35,071 nucleotides of DNA from Sutterella sp. (lineage in GTDB: Bacteria; Pseudomonadota; Gammaproteobacteria; Burkholderiales; Burkholderiaceae_F): positions 1 to 35,071 of the forward strand of contig DYCH01000035.1 of NCBI GenBank assembly GCA_019418235.1, given 5' to 3'. The translations under genes and the position numbers were made by a program. Within the stretch, counting starts at the first letter, position 1. Each line of letters begins with the position of its first letter. This document shows, one piece after another, positions 17,166 through 25,832 of the stretch. The notes beneath the pieces were generated by a model. It worked only from the letters and a program-made list of their open reading frames with translations. It did no database searches and was not told the DNA's origin.

Positions 17166-20100
17166 TTAGAAGTTAAAGCGAAGTAAGAGTTTGGCGTTAT
17201 GGTCTTCTTTACCGTTTGCTCCTAAAGTAGCACCGTAATGAACACCCACCGTCGTCATTCCCTTTTGTGCTTGAAGGCCCAAAGAGGCTTGCGTAAAGTG
17301 GTTACCCATCACTTCCCCCGTGACACGGTTAGCGATACCGGCCGCATCGGTCACAAGAATCGATTGCTCCTTGTCACCCGTCTGGGCAACGAAAGTCACA
17401 TCGGCTTGCGGGCGAACGGTCCAACCATTATCCAACGTGCGATCCATACGAAGCGCTACCCCTACCGGGAATTGAACGACGGTCGATGCGTCCGTTTCGT
17501 TCTTAAAGCCCGTTTTACCATCAAACTTTGTCGTAAAGACTTCATCATCGGCATACACCACTCGAACACCCGCGTGAGGAACAAGATTGACACTTTGGGT
17601 CAATTTCATCGTGCTCTCGGCTCGGATGCCAACTGTGAAGAGGTTCGTATCGATATCAGCCTTTGCCTTTTTAATGTCACCAAAGGGCAAGCCCATCGAT
17701 GCTTCCGACTCGCTTCTCAAGTAGCTCATTGAGCCCACGAGGTTAAAGAGTGAACTCGGACTATAAGCCGCGTAGCCATGAACGCCCATCGTGCGGTAGT
17801 CGTTTTGGCTCTTGAGCAAATTGCCCTTGGAGTCAGCGTCACCCTTTTGGTAACTCACGGCACCACCGAAAATCATCGTGTTATTGGCAAGAAGCTTGTC
17901 ATAGCCCATCACAAAACCCGTGCTTGAGGCATCCAAACCAATTAAAGCGTTACCCGAAGCCTTGTAGCCATCGACCTTTTGTTCACTATGCAAAAGGTCC
18001 ACCCAAAGGCCATGACCCTTTTCGAGCTCTTGAGCACGCGTCATCAATCCTTCGCTATTAAACACCTCTCCCATCATGGAGACTCGGTTTTCAACAGGGT
18101 TGGTGACGACATTTAAGTCATTAAAGGCCAAAGCAAGGGCATTGGATGCCAAACCGATTTCAGCAACCGAATTAATCACCTTCGTCTTCTCGGCAACATC
18201 ATGGTTTGTGTCCGTTAAAACGCTGTTAACAAAACTGCTGTCGGCCGTTTGACGGTTAGGGTCATTGATAATGCCATTGACAATGTCGCCAATCACAATG
18301 TTGGGATAGAGGTTCGAAATGCTCTCTAACCTTACATTGACCCAAAGGCTGTCATCGGTTTGATGCATGGACAAAAGCCACTCCAAACCCGAACCGTTTT
18401 GCGGCAAAGCGTAGAGATTGTTATCCGACCAACCACCGGCCCAAACGCCATCCTGGATGTTGCCCGTCACATCAAAATGATCCGCAATCACATAGTCACC
18501 AGCTTTTTCAATATTGCCAAGCACCAACTTTGCACCATCTTCGATCCTAACCGAGGCTCCATTGACAGACGTCGTAAAAGCAGGTGTTGCCCCTAATGAA
18601 CTGGCATCCACCAAGGTCGTTGAATCGGCCCCAAAAAAGAGATTCCCCTGTTTAGTAGGAACGTATTGCGCCTGCGATCCAACGCTCAACGCCCCATTTT
18701 CACCAACGGTCACGGTTTGACCGACCGTCACGCGAGCCGGGTGCATGGGAAGGGCTTCAAGACCCAATGAGGGACCTAAGTCCTTGTCCGCCCCTAAAGC
18801 AAGATGGCCGTTACCTTGAATTCGAGTCTCGGCATTAAGTGTTGTCGCCCCCAACACTTCCAAGTGGGCCATATTGTCGTTAGCCAACTCATCGATATTG
18901 CCAATGCTGATACGCCCCGCATTAAACGTGCCACGATCCGCTTTTAGTGTCCCCTTCGTGACAATCATCTCGCCATCGAATTCGAGCTCTCCCACATGGG
19001 TTAAACCGTCTGCAACCGTGACTAAACCCCTTTCTTTGACCGATAAACGATCCACTTGAACATCACCATCAGAGTAAAGCTGTCCGTCATCGGCTAGGCT
19101 CATGGAACGTGCCTTGAGATCGCCCGAGTTACGAAGGTAGCTCTGCACATTCTCGCTCCCCTTAATTTCGATGTCGCCATTAAAAGTCATCTGACCATTC
19201 TGATTATTGACAGCCCCCTGCACTAAAGCAGTGCCATGACTCACCAATTCACCGTCGGGCATATTGGTAAATTTGTTTAATCGCAAAACACCTTCCGAAA
19301 CGATTCGACCTTCATTAGTACCTTCAAGGTTAACGTCTTCATGCGTTTGAAGTTCTGCATCGGTATGGTTTATGAGGTTCGAAATTTGACCTCGATTGAT
19401 TAAAGCAAAGCCACCATTGTTGAGGGACTCCAGCTTTCCATCACCTTCAATGGCCATTTGACCGTTGTTAATCACGCGACCGACACTTGTTGCGTTTTGC
19501 ACCAGTAACGTACCGTTGACTTCGTTTTCAACAATGGCATCTTTACTAACCTTCAAATGATCAACAACACTCGACGCACGGTTATCCAACATGCCGTCAA
19601 CCGTCATTAAAGTCGCCATCAATTCGCCATCATTTAAAAGCGTGCCTTTATCAAGACGACCGGTACCGTAAGAGCTTTCACCCGCAATCGTTAAATCATC
19701 GGCTTCCAAGCGAGCGTTAGCCGCATTGACCGAACCGCCATTACGCATCGTCAGCATCTGAGCTGACACCGTACCGTTATTTTTAAAAACGTTGACTTCC
19801 CCCGTTTGAATCTTCATGTCACCATCATTGATGATTTCTGCGCTACCACTGCCCTTTTGGGTTTGAAGACTTTCAATCGTGACTTCACCCTTATTCGTCA
19901 ATACGCCGTTGCCGATCATCGTCAATTTTCCAACGGCTAGGGCTGCCGTATCTTTTTCAATGGATACACGATCGGCATTGGTCAGGTTTCTAATATGAAA
20001 ACCACCATTTCGAACTTGAAGTTCGCCTTTAAGACGGTGTTGCGGATTTTCAGGACTCATGCCCACAAAAACATCGTTTAAACGACCGATCGTAAAGGGT

Positions 20101-20603
20101 TCGCCCTTTTGAGCACCCAAAATGAGGCGAGACGGAGTGTCAGAAGCTTGATGCAAACCTCCTACCCAAACCGTACCGTTATCGGTTAACTCATCGTACT
20201 CTTGGGTGCCCAATAAAGTCACTGCGTTGGAATTATTGATAAAGACGCCCCCTTGAACACCCGTGACATTGGTCACCGGTGTCAATTTAGAGATGACGGT
20301 TGACTTTTTACCACTTAAAGGACGTGCACCCGACTCAAGGGTACCAACCACCAAAATGTCTGAACCCTCATTGTGGTAGCTTGCAGCATTGGCAGAGGTA
20401 GTCAATGAAAGCGTTGCAAAGGGCAATAAAGCGATCACGGTCGAAAGCACCGTGCGCTTAAAAGTCGAACGTGCTTTCACTGAACGTTCAGTGACGTTTA
20501 CTTGAGACGAGGATTGTTTTTGGGAGGTACTCGCTTTAGCTTCGCTCACGACAACTAACGAACGACGAACCGGGCTCCAAAGGGTCTTATAGATTTTGTT
20601 CAT
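17166..20603 (-). CDS. Large autotransporter (type Va) with extended signal peptide
   Basis: A surface or secreted protein of about 1145 residues. It begins MNKIYKTLWSP, an ESPR-type extended signal region seen in large autotransporters, then a hydrophobic core and an ANA cleavage site near residue 73. The passenger (about 75-850) is rich in short turns with Asn-Gly and Asp-Gly and in alternating hydrophobic positions, as in a beta-helix. No protease triad or known binding motif was recognised. The last ~260 residues are a beta-barrel translocator, from GHGLWVDLLHSEQ to the terminal LLLRFNF, ending in the required aromatic. An in-frame TTG lies 15 bases upstream (20618), but the ATG at 20603 has GAGAG at proper spacing. 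It is likely an adhesin or surface structure. The gene is monocistronic, with a terminator and a long upstream region. Confidence 0.93.
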   Translation of the reverse strand: MNKIYKTLWSPVRRSLVVVSEAKASTSQKQSSSQVNVTERSVKARSTFKRTVLSTVIALLPFATLSLTTSANAASYHNEGSDILVVGTLESGARPLSGKKSTVISKLTPVTNVTGVQGGVFINNSNAVTLLGTQEYDELTDNGTVWVGGLHQASDTPSRLILGAQKGEPFTIGRLNDVFVGMSPENPQHRLKGELQVRNGGFHIRNLTNADRVSIEKDTAALAVGKLTMIGNGVLTNKGEVTIESLQTQKGSGSAEIINDGDMKIQTGEVNVFKNNGTVSAQMLTMRNGGSVNAANARLEADDLTIAGESSYGTGRLDKGTLLNDGELMATLMTVDGMLDNRASSVVDHLKVSKDAIVENEVNGTLLVQNATSVGRVINNGQMAIEGDGKLESLNNGGFALINRGQISNLINHTDAELQTHEDVNLEGTNEGRIVSEGVLRLNKFTNMPDGELVSHGTALVQGAVNNQNGQMTFNGDIEIKGSENVQSYLRNSGDLKARSMSLADDGQLYSDGDVQVDRLSVKERGLVTVADGLTHVGELEFDGEMIVTKGTLKADRGTFNAGRISIGNIDELANDNMAHLEVLGATTLNAETRIQGNGHLALGADKDLGPSLGLEALPMHPARVTVGQTVTVGENGALSVGSQAQYVPTKQGNLFFGADSTTLVDASSLGATPAFTTSVNGASVRIEDGAKLVLGNIEKAGDYVIADHFDVTGNIQDGVWAGGWSDNNLYALPQNGSGLEWLLSMHQTDDSLWVNVRLESISNLYPNIVIGDIVNGIINDPNRQTADSSFVNSVLTDTNHDVAEKTKVINSVAEIGLASNALALAFNDLNVVTNPVENRVSMMGEVFNSEGLMTRAQELEKGHGLWVDLLHSEQKVDGYKASGNALIGLDASSTGFVMGYDKLLANNTMIFGGAVSYQKGDADSKGNLLKSQNDYRTMGVHGYAAYSPSSLFNLVGSMSYLRSESEASMGLPFGDIKKAKADIDTNLFTVGIRAESTMKLTQSVNLVPHAGVRVVYADDEVFTTKFDGKTGFKNETDASTVVQFPVGVALRMDRTLDNGWTVRPQADVTFVAQTGDKEQSILVTDAAGIANRVTGEVMGNHFTQASLGLQAQKGMTTVGVHYGATLGANGKEDHNAKLLLRFNF

Positions 20604-20860
20604 TTGATTGACTCTCAAAAGGATGTGTAAGGGATCTTGTTATTTTTTAGTTCTTTAAAGAGTTCGGAGCTTTCCTTTGACAGGGCGGCTAGAGGGTCTT
20701 TTAAAACTTTGATTTTCAAGATTTTTTACGGTTATTAAATTTCTTTTGTCCAGTCATCATACGCACAAGAATTTTTACGCGTTGACTTCAAAAGCAACCA
20801 CTTGTTACGGTTTTCATTTTTCTGAGAAATGCCATAGTTTGAGTCGATCGGAGCGATCGT

Positions 20861-20935
20861 ATGAGGCTATCTCTGTTACATATGACTATTATTTCTAGGG
20901 ATTACCCTGAGACACTTTTTGACGACTTTTCTTAA
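20861..20935 (+). CDS. Possible 24-residue micro-ORF
   Basis: An ATG at 20861 is preceded at 7 bases by GGAG and opens a 24-codon frame (MRLSLLHMTII...) ending in TAA. The N-terminal half is hydrophobic and the C-terminal half is acidic. The GGAG lies between two CGATCG palindromes. With no clear promoter and no conservation data this could easily be chance. Confidence 0.15.
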   Translation: MRLSLLHMTIISRDYPETLFDDFS

Positions 20936-20966
20936 CAGTTTTTTGACATTTTTTGAGTGAGCTTTT

Positions 20967-20994
20967 GTTCAATTTAATTTCTATTAAAGTGAAC
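20967..20994. promoter_or_regulatory. 28-base near-perfect dyad, operator candidate
   Basis: Arms GTTCAATTTAAT and ATTAAAGTGAAC match at 11 of 12 positions around a 4-base spacer. The dyad sits about 365 bases upstream of the autotransporter start. It runs into a GAACGTTC palindrome (20991-20998). Size and symmetry fit a site for a dimeric regulator. Confidence 0.45.
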
Positions 20995-21004
20995 GTTCTG
21001 TCTG

Positions 21005-21033
21005 TACCCCCCGTTAATCACCCCCTAGGGGGG
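21005..21033. promoter_or_regulatory. Repeated C-run site with CCCCCTAGGGGG palindrome
   Basis: Three related elements: TACCCCCC at 21005-21012, CACCCCCTA at 21019-21027, and TAGGGGGG at 21026-21033 on the opposite strand. The last two form a perfect 12-base palindrome centred on TA. The layout resembles paired heptamers of NarL/FixJ-type response regulators, but the regulator is unknown. Confidence 0.4.
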
Positions 21034-21258
21034 ATGAGGGTTTTAGTCCTATTGATCTGGGGCTCTTTTTATTGACACCAAGGCCGATGACCTATTCTTA
21101 AGGACAGAGATAAAACCAAAAATTGGTTTTCTTAAAAGAAGCGATGAAGATGTAACAGCTTTTTGGGAATAATTTTCGTTATCGATTAACTTACAATCGC
21201 TAACATGTCATTTCGAGAAAATGGCAAATACGTCGCATTTCGAGGCAAAATAAAAAAA

Positions 21259-21288
21259 GACCGCAACCATCGCGAGACAGTTACGGTC
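21259..21288. terminator. Terminator after the M16 peptidase gene
   Basis: Arms GACCGCAAC (21259-21267) and GTTACGGTC (21280-21288) pair with one wobble or mismatch. On the minus strand a T-run follows, which ends the peptidase transcript. On the plus strand five T also follow (21291-21295), so it could work both ways. Confidence 0.82.
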
Positions 21289-21310
21289 GATTTTTCGAGA
21301 AAAAACTATC

Positions 21311-24064
21311 TTATTGTTCGTTAGCCTTCTTCTGATCCCCCGCCAACACCACGGTCAAACCATCACGCTTAACCATCTTGCGGAAAGCCTTATTAACGTC
21401 ATCCAACGTCAACTTCATGACCTTTTCATCATTGCGTTTGGCTTCCGTCCAGTCTTGACCTTCTTGCATCAAACCTACCCAATGGGAGGCCACCAATACG
21501 TCTTGACTACGATTGACGTTACGGTAATCAATATAACCCTTCTTGGCTTCATCCAACTCTTCTTGTGTGAAACCGTCCTTAATCACTCGGTCGATTTCTT
21601 CATAAAGGGCAAGTTCAGCCTTACGAAGATTTTGCGGTGCCAAAATGGCTTGCATGGCCCAATAGGCTTCGTTACCAAAGGGGGGCAACATCACCGTGCT
21701 ACCGGCCCCGTAACTCAAACCGTCTTTTTGACGCAAACGCATCATCAAGCGGTTGGATAACCCGGTGCTTCCACCAAAGATCCAATTGGCCACATGCATG
21801 GCAATGGCATCTTCATCATCTTTGTGACCGGCAAAAGCGAAACGCGCCACAATCGTTGCGTTTTCCTTATCGGGCGTATCAATCACAATACGTGTCGGTG
21901 CGATATCAGCATGCTCACGAACAACACGTTCATAGGCGACCTTACTGGTCTTTGCCTTTAAAAGCGTTTCTAATTGAGCACGCACGGCTTCGGCATCGAA
22001 GTCACCGACAATGGCAATCTCACCACGATCGATACCAAAGGACGTTTCGTAGTAGCGCTTAACTTCCTCTAAGGACGTCGTGTCAATTGCATTCTTTAAG
22101 GCCTTACTCGTTAAACGATAGCGAGCGTCAGTCTTGGGATAATGATTGAAGTGCTCCGTGATAGCGTCGCTAGCCAACACACGCGGATCGTCCAGACGGG
22201 ATTGAATGTGGTTGGCGTATTCCGCCTTTAATTCATTAAAGTCCTTCGTGGGCATGGAAGCTTCGCTCCACATTTCCACCATCAAGGCCAAAGAATCAGC
22301 TAAGTGTTCACGGGTCGTTGTGTATTGACCCACATCCCCATCAATTTGCAATTGCGTGAAAGCGTCATTGATTTGGGCTCGAGACTTTTCTTTCGTGCCT
22401 CGCTCAAACATGGCGTTCATGAGGCTTGCCACCGCACGTTGACCGGCACGGCTTTCGTAGTTGCCGTAGCGGAAATTCATGCGAACAACCACCGTCTCAC
22501 CACGTGTTTGCTTGGGCAACAAGGCGACATTCACGTCCCCAATCGTAAAGCGTTGCGTACGAGCGTTAAGGTTATCGGGCGTTGCATCAAAGACCTCAGC
22601 CTTTTGACCTTCGCTCTTAAATTCGTACTTTGATAACACTTCGTCTAAGCTCGGAGCAGCCGACATTTGAGCGCGTTGCGGTTGATCGTCAGGCAAGAAC
22701 ACACCCACCACACGATTATCACGCACAAAGTATTTGTTCCAAGCTTGCGTCACCGCTTCAGGCGTCATCTTTTCCCATGCATCACGATGCACGAAGAATA
22801 AACGCCAGTCACCCAATGCAATGTAGTCAGAGATGTCCACACCAAAGACTTCCGGATCGGCAAACATGCGTTCATAAAGCGTCTTTTCTTCACGCGCCAT
22901 CAATGCCAATTCTTGTTCTTTCAAGGCTTCGGTCTTAAAGGTGTTTTCCACCGTTTCGATCAAAATCTTTTCAGCCTTTTCATGGTCACCGTCCTTGGGC
23001 AACATGGCACCAAACATGGCAAAGCCCGGAGCGTAACCCGGCATAGGCCATGCAAAAACTTGCGTAGCAATGCCCGTTTCAACCAAGGCTTTATGTAAAC
23101 GACCGCGAGGCGTATCACCCAAAACATCGGCGCCCAAATTGATGAATTGAGCATCCGGGTGCAAAGCAGCAGGAATGCGGTAACCGACGCTCACCACTTT
23201 CATTTCGCCGGAGCGACGAATTTCAAAGTGACGAGCACCGTCAGCCACGGGTTCTTCCGTCCAAAGCTTCGGTAATTCACGCGTGGGTTTAGGAATCGCA
23301 CCAAAGATCTTTTCGATCTTCTCTAACGTTTCTTTCTCATCAAACTTACCCGAGACCATCAAAACGGCATTATCGGGTTGATAATAACGATGATAGAACG
23401 CTTGCAAGTTTTCAATTTTGACGTGTTCAATGTCGCTGCGAGCACCGATCGTACTGTTGCCATAGTTATGCCAGTCAAATAAGACCGATTGCATGCGCTT
23501 CATCATGACGTTGATGGGATTGTTTTCCCCCATCTCAAACTCATTGCGAACAACGGTCATTTCCGTATCGAGGTCTTTTTGAGCGATAAAGGAATTGACC
23601 ATCGCGTCGGCACTCCAACCGAGCGCCCAATCGAGGTTATCTTCCGTGGCCGTAAAAGACACAAAATAGTTTGTGCGGTCAAGCCACGTGGAGCCATTCA
23701 TACGAAAACCGCGCTTCGTAAATTCTTTCGTGGGCGTCGGATAGTTGGTTGAGCCCTTAAACATCAAATGTTCGAGCAAGTGAGCCATCCCCGTTTCACC
23801 GTAACCTTCGTGACGGGAACCGACCAAATAGGTCATGTTGACCGTAATCGTGGGTTTGCTGGCTTCAGGGAATAACAACACTCTGAGACCGTTTTCTAAT
23901 TGATACTCCGTCACACCTTCAACGGTATGAAGTTTGGTTGCTTGAGCCACTTGCTGAGCTGTTTGCGTCATAGTTGTACTGGAATCCTTTTGCATAATAT
24001 AAGTCGTGCCGGCAATGCATGCGACTGCCACGCCACCGACAATTAGCCATTTCAAGGGTTTCAC
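21311..24064 (-). CDS. M16-family zinc peptidase, two-domain, exported
   Basis: A pitrilysin/processing-peptidase relative of 917 residues that carries both M16 halves in one chain. The inverted zinc motif HLLEH (His95-His99) lies in the first domain, with the third ligand glutamate in VVRNEFEMGE (Glu175), 76 residues further on as expected. The second half has lost the zinc motif but keeps the R...Y substrate-side segment RLRQKDGLSYGAGS. The N-terminus is hydrophobic (about 6-24), so the protein is periplasmic, either cleaved or membrane-anchored. AVACIAG is a poor lipobox. The start is GTG with AGAGGATC upstream. It probably degrades peptides in the periplasm. It is divergent from yciB. Confidence 0.93.
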   Translation of the reverse strand: MKPLKWLIVGGVAVACIAGTTYIMQKDSSTTMTQTAQQVAQATKLHTVEGVTEYQLENGLRVLLFPEASKPTITVNMTYLVGSRHEGYGETGMAHLLEHLMFKGSTNYPTPTKEFTKRGFRMNGSTWLDRTNYFVSFTATEDNLDWALGWSADAMVNSFIAQKDLDTEMTVVRNEFEMGENNPINVMMKRMQSVLFDWHNYGNSTIGARSDIEHVKIENLQAFYHRYYQPDNAVLMVSGKFDEKETLEKIEKIFGAIPKPTRELPKLWTEEPVADGARHFEIRRSGEMKVVSVGYRIPAALHPDAQFINLGADVLGDTPRGRLHKALVETGIATQVFAWPMPGYAPGFAMFGAMLPKDGDHEKAEKILIETVENTFKTEALKEQELALMAREEKTLYERMFADPEVFGVDISDYIALGDWRLFFVHRDAWEKMTPEAVTQAWNKYFVRDNRVVGVFLPDDQPQRAQMSAAPSLDEVLSKYEFKSEGQKAEVFDATPDNLNARTQRFTIGDVNVALLPKQTRGETVVVRMNFRYGNYESRAGQRAVASLMNAMFERGTKEKSRAQINDAFTQLQIDGDVGQYTTTREHLADSLALMVEMWSEASMPTKDFNELKAEYANHIQSRLDDPRVLASDAITEHFNHYPKTDARYRLTSKALKNAIDTTSLEEVKRYYETSFGIDRGEIAIVGDFDAEAVRAQLETLLKAKTSKVAYERVVREHADIAPTRIVIDTPDKENATIVARFAFAGHKDDEDAIAMHVANWIFGGSTGLSNRLMMRLRQKDGLSYGAGSTVMLPPFGNEAYWAMQAILAPQNLRKAELALYEEIDRVIKDGFTQEELDEAKKGYIDYRNVNRSQDVLVASHWVGLMQEGQDWTEAKRNDEKVMKLTLDDVNKAFRKMVKRDGLTVVLAGDQKKANEQ

Positions 24065-24238
24065 GATAATGATCCTCTAGAAAAATGCAATGATTTTTTA
24101 AGTTGTTTGTAGAGTTTAGAGGAGTTTGTCTTAGTTTTAAAACCAAAATGTATCCAAGTATTAGCCCCAAATGCGTTAAAGTAAAACTTTCGTTATAGTT
24201 CGACTCATTGACTATTTTTGCTTTAAGCACTCTTTATT

Positions 24239-24829
24239 GTGAAAGCTTTATTTGATTTACTTCCCGTTATTTGCTTCTTTGCGACTTATAAATTAGCGGG
24301 CTCTCACACGGCAGAGCTTGCCAATTACCTCCCGGTTAATCACGAGATTATTCCTATCGTTGCGGCTACTATTGTCATCATCGTAGCGAGCCTCTTGCAA
24401 ATGGGCTGGATTGTCATGAAAGGTGAAAAACCTTCAAAAATGGCAATCTTTTCAACTACTTTGGTGGTGATCTTCGGGGGCTTGACGATCGTATTGCAAA
24501 AGCCTGAATTCATCCAATGGAAGCCCACGCTTCTGTACTGGCTTTTTGCGGGCATTTTATTATTTGGTCGCATGAAGGGTAAAATTTACATTCAGGCCGT
24601 CTTTCAAGGCATTGAGATGCCTCTGCCGGCTTGGAAAACCGTTGAGAACTGGACGCTTCTCTTTTTGGTCGCTGTCGGTATCATTAACTTAATTGTTGCT
24701 TACACTTGCAGCATGGATTTTTGGGTTGATTTCAAGCTCTTTGGCCTGTTAGGGCTGACACTCTTGTTTACAATCGGCCTTGGATTTTATGTAGCCAAAT
24801 ACGCTCAAGTAGCGCAAAATACGAAATAA
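24239..24829 (+). CDS. yciB: YciB-family inner-membrane protein (septation protein A type)
   Basis: A 196-residue protein with five to six hydrophobic helices, of the YciB/IspZ family linked to cell-envelope synthesis and division. The N-terminus KALFDLLPVICFFATYKL is a close family match. The start is GTG at 24239 with only a weak ribosome-binding site; no better start fits the family N-terminus. The end is somewhat longer than the 179-residue E. coli protein. It is followed 29 bases later by ppiC, a pairing common in beta-proteobacteria. Confidence 0.94.
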   Translation: MKALFDLLPVICFFATYKLAGSHTAELANYLPVNHEIIPIVAATIVIIVASLLQMGWIVMKGEKPSKMAIFSTTLVVIFGGLTIVLQKPEFIQWKPTLLYWLFAGILLFGRMKGKIYIQAVFQGIEMPLPAWKTVENWTLLFLVAVGIINLIVAYTCSMDFWVDFKLFGLLGLTLLFTIGLGFYVAKYAQVAQNTK

Positions 24830-24858
24830 CAATTTTTAAATTAAAACCAGAGGTTTTT

Positions 24859-25656
24859 ATGAAATATAAAGCTTTAGTCGTCGGTGTCTCTTTAGCAATC
24901 GCCAGCACCTTTGCCTTGGCTGCCCCGACGGCTGTTACCGTTAACGGCAAGACGATCTCTGTTCAAGAACAAGAAAAGATCATTAAGCAAATCGTAAAGA
25001 ACGGCCAAAAGCGTACGTCTGAATTGGAAATGCAAGTTCGCAACCAATTAATCCAACAAGAAGTGTTGTTGCAAGAAGCCAATCGCTTGAAGCTTGCTCA
25101 ACGCTCTGACGTGAAGGACGCTATCGAAGCCTCTCGTGACAACGTTTTGATCAATGCCTTGATCGCTGACTTCGCTAAGAAGAATCCGGTGAAAGACGCT
25201 GACGTCAAGAAGTTCTACGATGACCAAAAGAAAGCTTATGGCGATCGTGAATACAAGATTTCTGTGATCACGGTTAAGACCGATGCCGATGCCAAGAAGG
25301 TCGTTGAAGACTTAAAGGACGGCGACAAGTTCGATAAGGTTGCCAAGAAGTACTCCCTTGACGAAAACACCAAGGGTAACGGTGGCAAGATTGATAAGTG
25401 GGCCTCTGCTGCCAACTTCCCGCAAATGATCGGTTACGCCATCCGCTCTACCGAAAAGGGTAAGTTCACCGAAGTGCCGATTCAAAGTAACGGCGCCTTC
25501 CACATCATCAAGGTTGATGACTCTCGTAAGGCTGAACTCTTCCCGAGCTACGATAAGAGCAAGGAACACTACCGCAACATGTTGGTTCAAACGAAGGTTC
25601 AAGCCAACATTCAAGAGCTTTTCCAAAAGGCTAAGATCAATATCGGCAAGAAGTAA
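24859..25656 (+). CDS. Periplasmic parvulin-type peptidyl-prolyl isomerase
   Basis: A 265-residue exported foldase of the PpiC/SurA/PrsA type. A signal peptide ends at ALAA near residue 22. A SurA-like helical N-domain follows (about 25-110), then a rotamase domain (about 115-225) with VITVKTDADAKKVVEDL, the FDKVAKKYSLD segment and the GGKIDKWASAANFPQM region. It probably helps outer-membrane or secreted proteins fold, and the autotransporter in this window is a conceivable client. The ATG follows AGAGG, just after yciB, so they are likely one transcript. A hairpin terminator follows. The last residues are lysine-rich. Confidence 0.94.
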   Translation: MKYKALVVGVSLAIASTFALAAPTAVTVNGKTISVQEQEKIIKQIVKNGQKRTSELEMQVRNQLIQQEVLLQEANRLKLAQRSDVKDAIEASRDNVLINALIADFAKKNPVKDADVKKFYDDQKKAYGDREYKISVITVKTDADAKKVVEDLKDGDKFDKVAKKYSLDENTKGNGGKIDKWASAANFPQMIGYAIRSTEKGKFTEVPIQSNGAFHIIKVDDSRKAELFPSYDKSKEHYRNMLVQTKVQANIQELFQKAKINIGKK

Positions 25657-25673
25657 TACTTGATTGATTCGAC

Positions 25674-25711
25674 AAGGGTCCTACGAAGCAATTTGTAGGG
25701 CCTTTTCTTTT
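25674..25711 (+). terminator. Terminator after the PPIase gene
   Basis: A 10-pair stem with wobbles (AAGGGTCCTAC against GTAGGGCCTT) is followed by TTCTTTT. It closes the yciB-ppiC unit ahead of the convergent carrier gene. Confidence 0.8.
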
Positions 25712-25832
25712 GAGCAAATGCAAATAGAAATGCCAACGTTAGCAGGTGAACATTGTCACGATCAAACGTTGGCATTCATTATTCTCGCACTCTCTCAGGA
25801 TCCTCACCATCGATTAATGCGAGGCATTATTA

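Larger units (their letters stand above)
20604..21258. other. Long intergenic region upstream of the autotransporter
   Basis: About 650 bases without an established gene. It must hold the autotransporter promoter (minus strand), but no confident -10/-35 pair was found. It contains several palindromes (CGATCG-GAG-CGATCG at 20845-20859, a 28-base dyad, CCCCCTAGGGGG), a 24-codon ORF with a good ribosome-binding site, and a TTGACA/TATTCT pair on the plus strand. These are listed separately. Confidence 0.6.

Noticed and set aside
20943..20948. TTGACA hexamer as a plus-strand -35
   Set aside because: No acceptable -10 lies 15-19 bases downstream, so it was not called a promoter.
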